Source: JAYZDB01 sp036338025
Lineage (GTDB): Bacteria; Planctomycetota; UBA1135; UBA2386
NCBI GenBank assembly: GCA_036338025.1
Contig: JAYZDB010000095.1
Location: 1-29,307, forward strand
Direction: 5' to 3'
DNA length: 29,307 nt
Every line of letters begins with the position of its first letter. The first letter of the stretch is position 1. Of this stretch, positions 1 through 8,249 are shown in pieces. Under the pieces are notes generated by a model, which worked only from the letters and a program-made list of their open reading frames with translations, searched no databases and had not been told where the DNA came from. Both the position numbers and the translations under genes were made by a program.

Positions 1-1935
1 GTTGCCATGACGAGACTCAGTGAGCGAGATTTGCTGGTGGTCGAGGACTTCAACAACGATGGCGCACCCGATGTGTTTGCGGCGGGCGGCATGCCTGGGT
101 GGGTGTTGCTGGCCAACGCCGACCCGAAGGGCCGGCGTTACCAGGCGCGTTTTCTCGAGGCGGGCAAGGCGATTGATGGGGAGGTCGTGGCGCGCGATGC
201 GGTAGGTGGCGACGTTGACAATGACGGCGATTTCGACATTTTGCTGGCCTCCTCTGCCGGCCTGACCGTCTTGCGTAACTCGTCAGGTGGCACTCTGACA
301 CCGGACCAGACCGTTCCAGTAAGCGGTGGATTACATCGACTTGCACTGGCTGATCTTGGTGGGGATGGGGTGCTCGATGTGGTGACCATCGATGGTCAGG
401 GTCAGGTGGAAATCCGCACTCCGATGATGTCGTCGAAGCACCACGCGGTGCTTGTTGCTCCCGAGGGTCGCAAGGACAACCGCCGGTCGATCGGCACGGT
501 AGTCCATGCGTACGCTGACCGATCGTTCCAGAGTCGGATGATCAAGAGCGTATTCGGCGTTCGCTTTGGACTGGGACCAGACGGGTTGGAGTCTTTGGAC
601 GGGCTGAGGTTGCGATGGCCCCAAGGCATCCTGCAAGCCATGCCACGGAACACGTTCAAGTCACTGACGTCACCGCTCGTGTTCAAGCAGGTTGAGGGTT
701 TGGTCGCCAGCTGCCCGTTCTTGTATGTCCACGGCGAAAATGGCTGGGAGTTTCTTACGGATGTTATTGGGATCGCGCCGCTCGATGAGTGGCAACCACC
801 TGGTAGTGGGCCGGGGCCCCTCGATCCGGAGGAATTCGTTCGGATTCCCGGCGACAAGTTGGTGGTCAAGAGCGGGCGCGTGCAACTCGCTATTACCGAG
901 GAACTCAAGGAGACGGCCTACCTCGATCGAGCCGAGCTCTACTACGTGGACCACGCTGCGGACCGCGACCTTCTCCTCGACGAGAACATCGTTACCCAGG
1001 GCAGGTACGATGAACTGAAGATCCGCACGATCCGAGAATCCCAGTACGCACCGATCGCTCGTGCCGTGGTTCGAGGCGAGGATTTCGCCGACAAGATCTC
1101 CAAACTGGATGGGGTCTACCTGCACCCTTACATCGAAGATCTCAGCCAGTGGGGTGGGTGGACCGAACCGCACGCCATGGAGTTGACAACCAGCGCATCG
1201 GCATCAGTGCTGTTGATGCAAGGGCGAATCGCCTGGTACGACTCCTCGGTGGCATACGCCCTGCATCAGAATGGCCGAACCTTCACTCCGATGAAGATGG
1301 AGCGCATCCACCCAGACGGTCGGGTGGAACTCATGATCGAAGACGTCGGAATCCCCACCGGGATGGACCGCACGATCATCGTGCCGTTGGGGGATCAGCC
1401 TCTACCGGCTGGTAGTCGGTTGAGATTCACGGCCCAGTACCGGTTCTTGTGGGATCGGATCCGGACAGCGAGTCAGCCGTCCGTGGACAGTCCGGTGGCT
1501 GGTTCTGCGAAGCTGCACAGTGCTGTTCTCTACCACCACGGTTACTCCGAGTACCTCGGTAATCCGGGAAGCCATGAACAAGGCTATGACTTTGATCGGG
1601 CCGCACCGGACGACCGATATCCCCGGGCCGTAGGTATGGTCAACGAGTATGGTGACGTACGATCGCTTTTGGGGGAACACGATGACCAACTCGTGGTTCT
1701 TGTGGCGGGCGACGCCGTGAAGATCGAGTTTGTTGCACCGTCGGTCCAAGTCGGGATGGTGCGTACCTGGTTCTTGAAGATCACGGGTTGGGCCAAGGAA
1801 GGCAGTTTTCACAACTTTACGGGTCAACGGGTTACGCCGCTGCCGTTCAAAGCGATGAGTGCATACCCGCCACCCGCAGGCGAATCGACGCCCTGGGCTG
1901 GTGTCTCTGATGTCTTGACGCGCCGGATCCGATGA
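1..1935 (+). CDS. FG-GAP/VCBS repeat protein with ASPIC/UnbV domain and long C-terminal region (5' partial)
   Basis: The reading frame is open to the window edge. The first ATG at position 7 is inside a repeat, so the true N-terminus lies upstream. Numbered from that ATG, residues 1-140 carry FG-GAP/VCBS-type repeats with calcium-loop motifs (DFNNDGAPD, DVDNDGDFD, DLGGDGVLD). Residues about 145-225 match the ASPIC/UnbV domain (RSIGTVVHAYA, FGLGPDG, LRWPQG). About 400 more residues follow, beginning CPFLYVHGENGWEFLTD and containing LAITEELKETAYLDRAEL. I recognise this block as a recurrent but functionally uncharacterised extension in such proteins. Secretion and a surface adhesion or scaffolding role are inferred from the family, because no signal peptide can be seen in the truncated gene. 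It ends 19 bases before the convergent propeller gene. Confidence 0.85.
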   Translation, partial: VAMTRLSERDLLVVEDFNNDGAPDVFAAGGMPGWVLLANADPKGRRYQARFLEAGKAIDGEVVARDAVGGDVDNDGDFDILLASSAGLTVLRNSSGGTLTPDQTVPVSGGLHRLALADLGGDGVLDVVTIDGQGQVEIRTPMMSSKHHAVLVAPEGRKDNRRSIGTVVHAYADRSFQSRMIKSVFGVRFGLGPDGLESLDGLRLRWPQGILQAMPRNTFKSLTSPLVFKQVEGLVASCPFLYVHGENGWEFLTDVIGIAPLDEWQPPGSGPGPLDPEEFVRIPGDKLVVKSGRVQLAITEELKETAYLDRAELYYVDHAADRDLLLDENIVTQGRYDELKIRTIRESQYAPIARAVVRGEDFADKISKLDGVYLHPYIEDLSQWGGWTEPHAMELTTSASASVLLMQGRIAWYDSSVAYALHQNGRTFTPMKMERIHPDGRVELMIEDVGIPTGMDRTIIVPLGDQPLPAGSRLRFTAQYRFLWDRIRTASQPSVDSPVAGSAKLHSAVLYHHGYSEYLGNPGSHEQGYDFDRAAPDDRYPRAVGMVNEYGDVRSLLGEHDDQLVVLVAGDAVKIEFVAPSVQVGMVRTWFLKITGWAKEGSFHNFTGQRVTPLPFKAMSAYPPPAGESTPWAGVSDVLTRRIR

Positions 1936-1954
1936 AAGCGAATCGGACCGCGAG

Positions 1955-4216
1955 TCAGTGGCCCTGAATTTCCCGCACGCTCGCAACGAAAATACTGCGG
2001 CCGTGGGTAGCTACGATGATCTCTCGTTCACGGGGGTGGATCACGAGATCGTGAACCGGAGTAGTCGGTAGGTTGCCACAGATCGAATGCCAGCGTCTGC
2101 CGCGATCGGTTGATGCGTAGACCCCCAAGTCGGTGCCGACGTAGAGAATCTCCGGGTTTTGGGGATCTTCGCGGACGACGTTGATGGACTCGGCCGGCAG
2201 GTTGCCGGCGATGGATCGCCAGGTCTTGCCGAAGTTCTCGGACACGAAGATGTACTTTTCGAAATCATCTTCACGAAAACCCGTGTGTGAGAGATAGACC
2301 CGAGACGTCACATGCCGCGAAGCGATGACGCGGCTGACCCATTTGTCGGGCAGGTTCTTACCTGCTGTGACCTCAACCCATTTGGTGCCACCGTTCTTGG
2401 TGATGTGGAGGCTACCACCTTCTGTGCCGGCGTAGATCAGACCCTCTTGTCGCGGCGATTCTGCGAGCATTGTGATCGTACCGAACGGCACGACCGCCCG
2501 TTCGCCACCCCCCTTGTCGGCAAGGTCTGGACTGATGGCCTGCCAGGTCTCGCCGCGATTTGAAGACTTGACTACTTTGTTGCCGCCGGCCAACAGGGTC
2601 TTGGGGTCGTATTTCGAGATCAGGAATGGCATGTACCAACTGAATCGCCATCGGTCGTTGCGCGGTCCTCGCGGTCGGATGTGCTTGGTGGAAGGCCCAC
2701 CCGTCAACACGTTGCCGGTGATATCCATGCGCAGCATCGCCCCGTGCTGATGTTCGTAGTAGACGATATTCTTGTTGGTAGGATCCGGAAGAGTCACGAA
2801 GGCATCGCCGCCGGTCAATCGATCGAGGAATACGTGCTGCCAGGGATCGTTCCTGAACGGTTCGATCGATTTTGCAGGCCCGTAGAGAGCAGCGTTGTCC
2901 TGAGTTCCACCGTAGATCGTGTAGGGCTCGGCCATGTCTGCTGCCACGAAGTAGAACTCTCCGATCGGTAGATTGTTCACATGCAGCCATGTCGCGCCGC
3001 GATCGTTGGAGATGAACAACCCCCCATCGTTTCCGAGAATCAACCTGCTTGGGTTTGCGGGATCAATCCAGAGGTCATGATGGTCGAGATGCATGACCTT
3101 GCCCTTGGTGTCGTGCAGTCGCAGGATCTGCTCGCCGATCCTCCCGAAGGTCTTGCCACCGTCTTTCGAATGGTAGGCTCGGTTGCCCAGGATAAAGATC
3201 TCGTCCGGATCCTCCGGGCTCACGCGCACGTCGCAGAATTTCCATCCGTAGATGGTGAACACCGGGTAGAGATCGTCTGTGTTGACCTTGCGCCACGAGT
3301 CACCTCGGTCATCGGAGCGGTAGACTTCGGCGCCCACAATCTTGCGGCGGCGACCACCCTCAAACGGGGCCCAGTTGTCGAGGAACGCATAGACCGTGTC
3401 GGGTTTGCTTGGCGAGAACGCGAGGCCGGCCCGGCCAGTTGGGCCCTTTGGGAGGCCCTTGGTCATCTCGATCCAGGTGTCACCACCGTCGACGGATTTG
3501 TAGAGGCCGCTTTCCTGACCATGGGTGACTTGCCATGCTGCCGCCAAGAGGATCTCGGGGTTCGAAGGGTGCATCGCCAGGTCAACAACGCCGGTCTTGT
3601 CGCTAATGAACAGCGTCTTGCGCCAGGTCTTTCCACCGTCGGTTGTCTTGTAGACGCCGCGTTCGGGATTGTGGGACCAGAAGTGACCGATTGCTCCGAC
3701 GTAGACAATGTCCGGGTTCGCTGGGTGAATCAGGACTTTGCCGATGTGATGGGTCTCGGCCAGGCCTGTGTTCGTCCAAGTGCGGCCCGCATCACGAGAG
3801 ACGAATACGCCCGTACCGGCAAACGAATATCCGCTGTGTCGAGGTTGGGTTTCGCCGGTGCCGACCCACACGACATTGGGGTCGGAGCGGGCGATCGCGA
3901 TGTCGCCGATTGTGAAGGTGGACTCGTGCTCGAAAATCGGAGTCCAAGTACTGCCGTTGTTGTCAGTCTTCCAGATGTTGCCGGACCCTGGCCCGACGTA
4001 GATCGTGTGAGGTTTGCTTGGATGGACGGCGATTGCTTCAATCCGACCTCCCTGTAGGCGTGGACCAACCGGACGCCAGGAGATGTCCTTGTAGATGGAA
4101 TTTCGCGCCATCTGTTGGTGCAAACGCCACGCGACGGCGCGATCGATCGGCTTTTGGGACGAGACCGTCCCGCTCAGAGCGATGATCGGGACAAGGGCTG
4201 TGAGGATCTTGGACAC
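1955..4216 (-). CDS. Secreted sortilin/VPS10-like beta-propeller with Asp-box (BNR) repeats
   Basis: This 753-residue protein has a Sec signal peptide (about residues 1-20, MSKILTALVPIIALSG...). About eleven Asp-box motifs of the SxDxGxTW type run along its length (for example KTDNNGSTW, SRDAGRTW, TTDGGKTW, SNDRGATW, SSNRGETW, SENFGKTW). This pattern is typical of WD40/YVTN/BNR-like ten-bladed propellers related to sortilin VPS10 domains. Such folds bind ligands; no catalytic residues are evident, so a ligand-binding surface role is inferred. The start codon is GTG at 4216-4214 and abuts the TAG stop of the DUF1501 gene with no spacer and no convincing Shine-Dalgarno, which suggests translational coupling. 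It is the third gene of the DUF1553-DUF1501 operon and is paralogous to the propeller at 14094-16691. Confidence 0.85.
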   Translation of the reverse strand: MSKILTALVPIIALSGTVSSQKPIDRAVAWRLHQQMARNSIYKDISWRPVGPRLQGGRIEAIAVHPSKPHTIYVGPGSGNIWKTDNNGSTWTPIFEHESTFTIGDIAIARSDPNVVWVGTGETQPRHSGYSFAGTGVFVSRDAGRTWTNTGLAETHHIGKVLIHPANPDIVYVGAIGHFWSHNPERGVYKTTDGGKTWRKTLFISDKTGVVDLAMHPSNPEILLAAAWQVTHGQESGLYKSVDGGDTWIEMTKGLPKGPTGRAGLAFSPSKPDTVYAFLDNWAPFEGGRRRKIVGAEVYRSDDRGDSWRKVNTDDLYPVFTIYGWKFCDVRVSPEDPDEIFILGNRAYHSKDGGKTFGRIGEQILRLHDTKGKVMHLDHHDLWIDPANPSRLILGNDGGLFISNDRGATWLHVNNLPIGEFYFVAADMAEPYTIYGGTQDNAALYGPAKSIEPFRNDPWQHVFLDRLTGGDAFVTLPDPTNKNIVYYEHQHGAMLRMDITGNVLTGGPSTKHIRPRGPRNDRWRFSWYMPFLISKYDPKTLLAGGNKVVKSSNRGETWQAISPDLADKGGGERAVVPFGTITMLAESPRQEGLIYAGTEGGSLHITKNGGTKWVEVTAGKNLPDKWVSRVIASRHVTSRVYLSHTGFREDDFEKYIFVSENFGKTWRSIAGNLPAESINVVREDPQNPEILYVGTDLGVYASTDRGRRWHSICGNLPTTPVHDLVIHPREREIIVATHGRSIFVASVREIQGH

Positions 4217-5629
4217 CTACGCCAAGATATCACCCACGACCCGCCCATGCACATCGGTTAGGCGACGAGTGAACCCATCGTGGTAGTGCGTCAACCGCTC
4301 GTGATCCAGGCCGAGGATGTGGAGGATGGTGGCGTGGAAGTCGTGTACCGTGACCACGTTTTCGACCGCGCGGTATCCGAACTCGTCGGTTGCCCCATAG
4401 GTGAATGGGGCTTTGACGCCCGCACCAGCCATCCAGCACGTGAACCCGTCATCGTTGTGGTCGCGGCCGGTGGCGCCCTTCTGGAACATCGGCATCCGAC
4501 CGAACTCCGTGCAGAACACCACCAGTGTTTGGTCCAGGAGCCCACGGCGTTTGAGATCTGTGAGCATGGCGGCCACCGGTTGGTCCAGGATGGGGCCGTG
4601 GATCTTGTATTGCTTTTCGAGAAAGCGATGGCCATCCCAGTTTCCGACGCCCTCTCCCATCGCGTATGCGCCGTTGAAGACCTGCACGAAGCGAACTCCT
4701 TTCTCGATCAGCCGACGCGCCAGGATGCAGTTCCGCGCGAAGCTCGCCTTGGTCTTGTTGCTGGTGTCATCGGCTCCGTACAGCGATAGCACCGAGGCCG
4801 GTTCCTTGGACAGGTCACGGATTTCCGGTATCGAGCGCTGCATTTTTTCTGCCAACTGATGACTTGCCATCCGCGCCAGGAGTTTGTCATCGTTCTTGAA
4901 GCGACGGAGATGGTCTTCGTTGAGGTTGCGCAACAGTTCCCGTGCTTGCCGGTCGCTGGTTTCCGAGATCCCATTGGGGCGTGCGAGGTTGCGGATCGGG
5001 CGCGTGCTGCTAAATGGCGTGCCCTGGAACATCGTTGGCAAGAACCCCGGACCCCAGTTATTGACGGATGCCTGCGGCACACCGCGAGGGTCGGGAATGG
5101 TGACATAAGCCGGCAGGTCATCGCGGGTGCTGCCGAGAGCGTAGGTCAACCAGGCACCGAGGCTCGGAAAGCCATCAAGACGAAATCCCGTCGACATGAC
5201 GTTTTCGCCGGATCCGTGGGTGTTGGTCTTGCTCTTCATCGAGTGGATGAAGCAGATTTCATCTGCGAGAGCGCCGATGTGCGGCAGAAGATCTGACGTC
5301 ATCTTGCCGCACTCCCCGCGTGGTCGGAACGCGAACCGGGGCGCTGCCAGGTTGCCGTTCTCGCCCTGGAATGTCACCTTCGGACCACCCTCGAAGGGCT
5401 TGCCGTCGCGGGCGATCAACTGGGGCTTGTAGTCGAAGGTCTCGAGTTGGCTCAGCGCGCCGGTGCAGTAAATCATCAGCAACTGCTTGGCCCGCGGTTG
5501 GTGGTGCGTGCCTTGAGCGTTCCGCCCAGACGCGATCGTGATCTCGGGGAGGCTCAGCGCTCCAACACCCAGCCCCAGCTTCGAGAGGAAGGCTCGCCGG
5601 TTGAGATTTTCGGAACTCACGGGCTTCAT
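4217..5629 (-). CDS. DUF1501 family Tat-exported protein
   Basis: This is a 470-residue protein. The start ATG at 5629 is chosen because it overlaps the upstream TGA as ATGA and opens directly into a twin-arginine signal (N10-R-R-A-F-L-S-K, then a hydrophobic stretch). A frame extension to 5671 would add 14 residues inside the upstream gene. The C-terminal part carries the family signature GRDHNDDGFTCWMAGAGVK, then YGATDEFGYRAVE, VHDFHATILHILGLDHERLT and RLTDVHG. DUF1501 proteins belong to the alkaline phosphatase/sulfatase-like superfamily and are very common in Planctomycetota beside DUF1549/DUF1553 genes; their substrate is unknown. Tat export implies folding, perhaps metal loading, in the cytoplasm. 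The call is firm at the family level, while the molecular function is not known. Confidence 0.92.
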   Translation of the reverse strand: MKPVSSENLNRRAFLSKLGLGVGALSLPEITIASGRNAQGTHHQPRAKQLLMIYCTGALSQLETFDYKPQLIARDGKPFEGGPKVTFQGENGNLAAPRFAFRPRGECGKMTSDLLPHIGALADEICFIHSMKSKTNTHGSGENVMSTGFRLDGFPSLGAWLTYALGSTRDDLPAYVTIPDPRGVPQASVNNWGPGFLPTMFQGTPFSSTRPIRNLARPNGISETSDRQARELLRNLNEDHLRRFKNDDKLLARMASHQLAEKMQRSIPEIRDLSKEPASVLSLYGADDTSNKTKASFARNCILARRLIEKGVRFVQVFNGAYAMGEGVGNWDGHRFLEKQYKIHGPILDQPVAAMLTDLKRRGLLDQTLVVFCTEFGRMPMFQKGATGRDHNDDGFTCWMAGAGVKAPFTYGATDEFGYRAVENVVTVHDFHATILHILGLDHERLTHYHDGFTRRLTDVHGRVVGDILA

Positions 5630-8154
5630 GGCAGCACCAGGAACTCGTTGGTGTTGAATAGCACGCGGCACAGAGCTGAGAGACCGTGTTTGGCTACCAG
5701 ATCGGTGGATTTCCGCGACTCACTGTCGGATGGCACCCGTCCCAAGACCCGGCGGAACGCTTGCCGAACCCGGGCGGCGTTGGAGCGTTTGGTGGTGTCG
5801 ATATCCCGCGCGAGGATTTCAGCTTGCTGGATGATGAATGTGCTGTTGAACAGGTTGAGGGACTGCAGGGCTGTTGTTGAGCGACTGCGTTTGGGCGCCA
5901 TCTGACCAGCGTCGGGGCAGTCGAAGGCACCGAACACGCCGCCTTGCTCCATACGGACTTTGTGGGCGTAGATCATCCGGCGGAAGGTATCGGGCGTCCA
6001 CTTGGTCTTTGGCACGTAGACACGCACGTAGTTGGTATTCGGGACGAATAGAGAAAACCCAGGACCGCCCATTCGGAAGTCGAGTGCGCCGCTGCTCGCG
6101 AGGACGCTATCGCGGATCACTTCTGCCTCCAGGCGGCGAGGGGTGAAGCGCCAAAGCAGTCGGTTTGTGCTGTCTGTGCGTAGCGCGTTGGAGCGCGGTT
6201 GGCTGCCTTGGCGATAGGTTGCAGAACTGAGGATGATGCGGTGAAGATGTTTGAGCGACCAATTGCTGTCCATCAAGACCCGGGCCATCCAGTTCAGCAG
6301 TTTGGGGTGCGAGGGTTTTTGACCCGCGGCACCAAAGTCGGATGGCGTATCGACCAGGCCAATTCCGAAGTGGTGTTGCCAGATTCGGTTGGAGATAACC
6401 CGGCTGGTCAGCGGGTTGTCTTCGGATGTGATCCAGCGGGCAAACGCTGCTCGCCGCTCGTGTTCCACAGTATGCGTAATACGTGGGGCACCAAACACGG
6501 ACGGAATTGCGGGGGTGATGACCTCCCGGGGAGCCATTGGGTTGCCGCGGTATAAGAAATGGGCGGGCTTGGGATTCGGGGTGAATTGCCCGGCAAACAC
6601 GAAGGACTGCTTTGTGAGCGCGGCAAATTTGGATTCTGCCGCGCCTAGATCACGTGTGAGATTCTTCGCCTGTACGTTGGGATGTGGAGGCGCGGACTTT
6701 CCTGAAGATCGGTCAGAAGATGTGGAGACGATTTGCCACTTGCCCGGCTCGTTAGCGACGGCGATTTCATATTGAGTAGCGAGCCGATCGCTGAATCGTC
6801 GGTTGCGATCTCTCCCCCAGACGACTCGGTCGATGATTACCTGGTTGGCAAATTCGATTACGACCCAGCCGCTACCTTTTGTGTTCGAGATCCAGCTGCG
6901 CCCATTGCCGTACTTGTTGTCGTGGATGTGAGGCAGGCGATGCTTGGGGTTGTTTGCATAGTTGCCAGACGATGTTGCGCGTGCTCCAGCGCTGGCTAGA
7001 GCGACGTTTTTGGAGGGTGATGTATCCGATGTTGCGGAATAGACCTCAAGCTCATCGATGCAGGGCTCGTGTCCGCTATTGGTGGCGAGTACTTTGAATC
7101 GTAGAAACCGGGCTTCAATAGGTTTGAGCCGTTCGATGTTTCGAGTAGCAGTGACCGGACGACGGAGTTGGGGGACTGGCGGGGTGGACTGAGATTGCTT
7201 GGATGCCCGCTTCCCACTCTGGCTGACGATGGCGATCGGCTCAAAGGCGTCGAGTTGCTGCTGTAGTGAGGCGATGTGTGCCTGGATGTTGGCCAACTGG
7301 TGTGTGTTGTCGGCTTTTGGAATCGGTCTTTGTTCATAGCGGACGCCCGCAAACACGGCCTGCATCGCGTAGTAGTCCTTCTGAGATACAGGGTCGAACT
7401 TGTGATCGTGGCAGCGCGCGCAACCGACGGTCAGGCCCAGGAATGTCGAACCAGTGGCCTTGATGATCTCGTCGAGTCGGTCCTGTTGGGCTTGCCGGCG
7501 TGAGGGTTCGTCCTTGCCTATTTGCCCCACCAATACTGCTGGGCCAGCAACCAGGAACCCGGTCGCGGCGACATGGTCGTGCACGAGTTTGGATCCGGGG
7601 GCGTTGCCGGCGATCTGCTCGAATACGAACTTGTCGTACGGCAGGTCGTTGTTGAGGCTCCGAATTACCCAGTCGCGGTACGGCCAGGCGGTGGCGCGTG
7701 GTGTGTTGACTTCAAAACCGGTGGTGTCCGCGTAGCGCACGATGTCAAGCCAGTGTTGTGCCCACCTCTCACCATACCTGGGACTCGTCAGCACCTGGTC
7801 GACCAGGCGAGCATACGCGTCGGGTTGCTCATCAGAGACAAACGAGGCAATCTGTTCCGTTGTCGGCGGCAATCCGTGCACGTCGAGATATAGGCGCCGG
7901 ATCAGGGTGTGACGGTCGGCCGGTGGTGAGCTTGTCAGATTGGCGGCGGTGCGTCGCTTCGAGATAAGAGTGTCGAGTATCTCGGCGAGTTCGGTGATCT
8001 GACCGGTCGTCCGCTCAGTCGTTTGGACCGGATGAAACGACCAGTGTTGGGTGCGAGAGGTCTGCGCCAGCAACGGAGCCGCAAGGCACATGGCCAGACC
8101 GAACGAGGCGATCCCACTCTGCTTGGGGTTTGAGTTGGCCGAGGTGCAAGGCAT
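5626..8154 (-). CDS. DUF1549/DUF1553 (PSCyt2-PSD1) protein with CxxCH motif and inserted discoidin-like region
   Basis: This 842-residue protein has an N-terminal signal (about residues 14-30, ending LLAQ). Residues about 55-265 are DUF1549/PSCyt2 (LYLDVHGLPPT, SPRYGERWAQHWLDIVRYADT). They end in a c-type heme-like motif C245-A-R-C248-H249 followed by DHKFDP. Residues about 345-480 resemble an F5/8 type C (discoidin) domain (EARFLRFKVLAT, IDELEVYS, GWVVIEFANQVIIDRVVWGRDR), which suggests carbohydrate binding. Residues about 555-820 are DUF1553/PSD1 (NPLTSRVISNRIWQHHFGIGLVDTPSDFG, ALQSLNLFN). The usual N-terminal PSCyt1 cytochrome-like domain is absent. It is the first gene of a coupled operon with DUF1501 (ATGA overlap at 5626-5629). 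The family function is unknown; a periplasmic redox or polysaccharide-related role is only inference. A TATCATCG box precedes the start by 7 nt. Confidence 0.92.
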   Translation of the reverse strand: MPCTSANSNPKQSGIASFGLAMCLAAPLLAQTSRTQHWSFHPVQTTERTTGQITELAEILDTLISKRRTAANLTSSPPADRHTLIRRLYLDVHGLPPTTEQIASFVSDEQPDAYARLVDQVLTSPRYGERWAQHWLDIVRYADTTGFEVNTPRATAWPYRDWVIRSLNNDLPYDKFVFEQIAGNAPGSKLVHDHVAATGFLVAGPAVLVGQIGKDEPSRRQAQQDRLDEIIKATGSTFLGLTVGCARCHDHKFDPVSQKDYYAMQAVFAGVRYEQRPIPKADNTHQLANIQAHIASLQQQLDAFEPIAIVSQSGKRASKQSQSTPPVPQLRRPVTATRNIERLKPIEARFLRFKVLATNSGHEPCIDELEVYSATSDTSPSKNVALASAGARATSSGNYANNPKHRLPHIHDNKYGNGRSWISNTKGSGWVVIEFANQVIIDRVVWGRDRNRRFSDRLATQYEIAVANEPGKWQIVSTSSDRSSGKSAPPHPNVQAKNLTRDLGAAESKFAALTKQSFVFAGQFTPNPKPAHFLYRGNPMAPREVITPAIPSVFGAPRITHTVEHERRAAFARWITSEDNPLTSRVISNRIWQHHFGIGLVDTPSDFGAAGQKPSHPKLLNWMARVLMDSNWSLKHLHRIILSSATYRQGSQPRSNALRTDSTNRLLWRFTPRRLEAEVIRDSVLASSGALDFRMGGPGFSLFVPNTNYVRVYVPKTKWTPDTFRRMIYAHKVRMEQGGVFGAFDCPDAGQMAPKRSRSTTALQSLNLFNSTFIIQQAEILARDIDTTKRSNAARVRQAFRRVLGRVPSDSESRKSTDLVAKHGLSALCRVLFNTNEFLVLP

Positions 8155-8161
8155 CGGACGG

Positions 8162-8169
8162 CGATGATA
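8162..8169 (-). promoter_or_regulatory. TANNATCS start-proximal box (putative -10) of the DUF1553 gene
   Basis: The minus strand reads TATCATCG. The T ending TATCAT lies 9 nt before the ATG at 8154. It matches the -10-like octamer found before five other starts in the window. No convincing -35 was seen. If used, the transcript would be almost leaderless. Confidence 0.35.
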
Positions 8170-8249
8170 GCAGCGGCTGCCGGTGATTGCTGTGGTGGGG
8201 CGATACGGCCATGAGAATATGGCCGACCAATCTCAGCAGCCTTGCGCGC

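Noticed and set aside
2981..4057. 358-codon open frame on the plus strand
   Set aside because: It is antisense to the propeller gene with its Asp-box repeats. The translation has no recognisable motif.
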